Shown in pieces: positions 15,048 to 16,265 of a stretch of DNA of 16,265 nucleotides. The stretch comes from an uncultured Bacteroidota bacterium. GTDB taxonomy: Bacteria > Bacteroidota > Bacteroidia > 2-12-FULL-35-15. Each line of letters starts with the position of its first letter. Position 1 is the stretch's first letter. The notes under the pieces were generated by a model that was given only the letters and a program-made list of their open reading frames with translations, ran no database searches and was not told where the DNA came from. Location: NCBI GenBank assembly GCA_903881065.1, contig CAIRRW010000115.1, forward strand, positions 1 to 16,265, read 5' to 3'. A program made the translations under genes and the position numbers.

Positions 15048-16145
15048 ATGTTTGAGTTAGAACTATTCGAAGTATCAAAAATTAATTCTCTCCGGCTAAT
15101 CCATTTGAGTACCTGTTTATTAGGCTCACTGTTTCTCCTCTTTATATGGTATACCGAAAAAAAGAAAAACAAAATCACAGGGCAAGATTGGGGTTTAGTG
15201 CTTATTTCATTTGCATTGCTGCTTTGGGCGGCAATGGATGCGTACCGTTTCCTAGGATTAATGATTGCCGGACAAGTAAGTTTAATTATAAAAACATTCT
15301 CGGTTTACAACAATGCTTTTTTTATCGCTTCTCTTCCATTTTTCAAGCATAGTTTTGAAAAAACAAAACAGAAATTTCCGTTGTTCGGAAATAAATCAAA
15401 TTGGATTGTAACCGTTTTATTAAGTAATGTTGTTATTGTTCTTTTTTATTCGCTTTCGTGGGGGCAGGAGAGTAATCATAGTACTTTTATCAAATATTTT
15501 GATGTAATTTATTCAGCAGTTACGTTCGTACTGTTAGGTTATGCAATAACTAAATCATTTCAAAAAAGGATAGGGAGAAATAATCCCTTTATGCTTGTCA
15601 GCATTTTAATAACTATTCTGCTCATAATTCCTCAATTTGCTTTTCTACCGCTATTTAATGTTACGTATTTTGATATTATAAGTCTTATATTATTAATATC
15701 TCAATTTGCATTAGTACTTCTATTACTAGTATTAGCTCAAAGTTGGGTAGTAGAAGAAACTATAGAAGCTTCTCTGAAAGATATAATAAAATTAAGCGAG
15801 GAGCTAGCAGAAAGCCGAAACAGCAATTCGGAACTTCAACGACTTTTAGAAATTAAAACCAATGATAATAATGAGTTTCAAAACAAAATAGCCATACTGA
15901 AATCACAGTTGTCCGACAGTGAACGGCTTGTAATAAAACAAGCTACATTAAAAGATTTATCTGACAGGGAGATTTCTGTTTTAGGAATAATCAATAAAAG
16001 TTATCAGGAAATAGGAGATGAATTATTTATTGCCAGAGAAACAGTTATAACTCATAAAAAAAATATTGAAACGAAACTTGGAATAAGTGGCAAAGAAAGC
16101 CTAATTGAATTTGCAAGGCAAAATGGTTTATTAGGAACCTCTTGA
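15048..16145 (+). CDS. Seven-helix membrane protein with LuxR-type DNA-binding domain
   Basis: This 365-residue protein has about seven transmembrane helices (near residues 17-36, 48-70, 75-99, 118-138, 149-170, 179-203, 207-234), which puts the C-terminus in the cytoplasm if the N-terminus is outside. A coiled-coil-like stretch follows (about 235-295, EELAESRNSNSELQRLLEIK). Residues 304-363 are a LuxR/GerE helix-turn-helix: LSDREISVLGIINKSYQEIG, then DELFIARETVITHKKNIETK and LGISGKESLIEFA. There is no receiver or kinase domain, so it would act as a one-component membrane-tethered regulator, with the membrane part sensing and the coiled coil dimerising. The N-terminal domain fits no family I can name with confidence; 7TM sensor fusions of this general type exist in Bacteroidota. 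It is a single gene with its own -7 element and a terminator in front. Its targets are unknown. Confidence 0.9.
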   Translation: MFELELFEVSKINSLRLIHLSTCLLGSLFLLFIWYTEKKKNKITGQDWGLVLISFALLLWAAMDAYRFLGLMIAGQVSLIIKTFSVYNNAFFIASLPFFKHSFEKTKQKFPLFGNKSNWIVTVLLSNVVIVLFYSLSWGQESNHSTFIKYFDVIYSAVTFVLLGYAITKSFQKRIGRNNPFMLVSILITILLIIPQFAFLPLFNVTYFDIISLILLISQFALVLLLLVLAQSWVVEETIEASLKDIIKLSEELAESRNSNSELQRLLEIKTNDNNEFQNKIAILKSQLSDSERLVIKQATLKDLSDREISVLGIINKSYQEIGDELFIARETVITHKKNIETKLGISGKESLIEFARQNGLLGTS

Positions 16146-16200
16146 AAATCAACGGAATTTGTTCGTTATAAAATAATTAAACAAATTGCTATGGGGATAA

Positions 16201-16224
16201 AAAATCACCACTCAAAATCACCAC
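16201..16224 (+). repeat. Direct repeat AAAATCACCAC x2
   Basis: The 11-mer AAAATCACCAC occurs at 16201-16211 and 16214-16224, separated by TC (13-nt period). It lies between the regulator stop (16145) and a possible -7 element at 16256, a plausible position for an activator-binding site for the next gene outside the window. Confidence 0.4.
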
Positions 16225-16255
16225 GACAGGATTTCCTTTTATATTAAATTTTATA

Positions 16256-16263
16256 TATTTTTG
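16256..16263 (+). promoter_or_regulatory. Possible -7 element at the window edge
   Basis: TATTTTTG matches TAnnTTTG but lies in AT-rich DNA with no clear -33 TTG. It would serve a gene beyond the right edge. Weak on its own. Confidence 0.3.
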
Positions 16264-16265
16264 CA

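Overview
The window looks like a chromosomal segment from a member of the Bacteroidota, most likely a free-living environmental lineage. Four things point there: AT-rich DNA; starts without Shine-Dalgarno sequences; upstream elements of the TTG-N17-TAnnTTTG type; and large secreted, multidomain surface proteins ending in type IX secretion system (T9SS) type A sorting domains. No rRNA, tRNA, CRISPR array, insertion sequence or phage gene was recognised.

Layout. Positions 3-602 hold the 3' part of a secreted protein gene whose first few codons lie outside the window. It converges on a large minus-strand gene (720-3143) for a T9SS cargo protein built from two copies of an Ig-like plus GEVED module. 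A divergent spacer follows, containing an unexplained terminator-like hairpin. Next comes a giant plus-strand gene (3623-8758): an N-terminal beta-propeller-like region, three exact-length 483-nt repeats encoding Ig/PKD-like pairs, a PKD domain, FN3-like segments and a sorting domain. A secreted DUF4476 protein (8931-9854) and a Cys-rich protein of unknown function with a possible helix-turn-helix (10124-10624) follow. On the minus strand are a small charged secreted protein (10719-11096) and a two-gene overlapping unit: a WG-repeat/YARHG lipoprotein (11817-13349) and a DUF2306 membrane protein (11228-11857).

The right-hand part is the most unusual. A 10 x 21-bp tandem array (13689-13898) shows a 105-bp higher-order duplication. 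It lies 171 bp upstream of an orphan gene (14070-14741) that resembles a poorly characterised Bacteroidota family. That gene is followed by paired REP-like hairpins and a strong terminator. The last gene (15048-16145) encodes a seven-helix membrane protein with a coiled coil and a LuxR-type DNA-binding domain, which would be a one-component membrane-bound regulator. Downstream of it are a short direct repeat and a promoter-like element at the window edge.

No coherent new multi-gene system is demonstrable from sequence alone. The strongest candidates for follow-up are the 21-bp array with its neighbour gene, the 7TM-LuxR regulator, and the Cys-rich HTH-like protein. Most genes seem to be independent, terminator-bounded units for envelope and surface proteins rather than a pathway.
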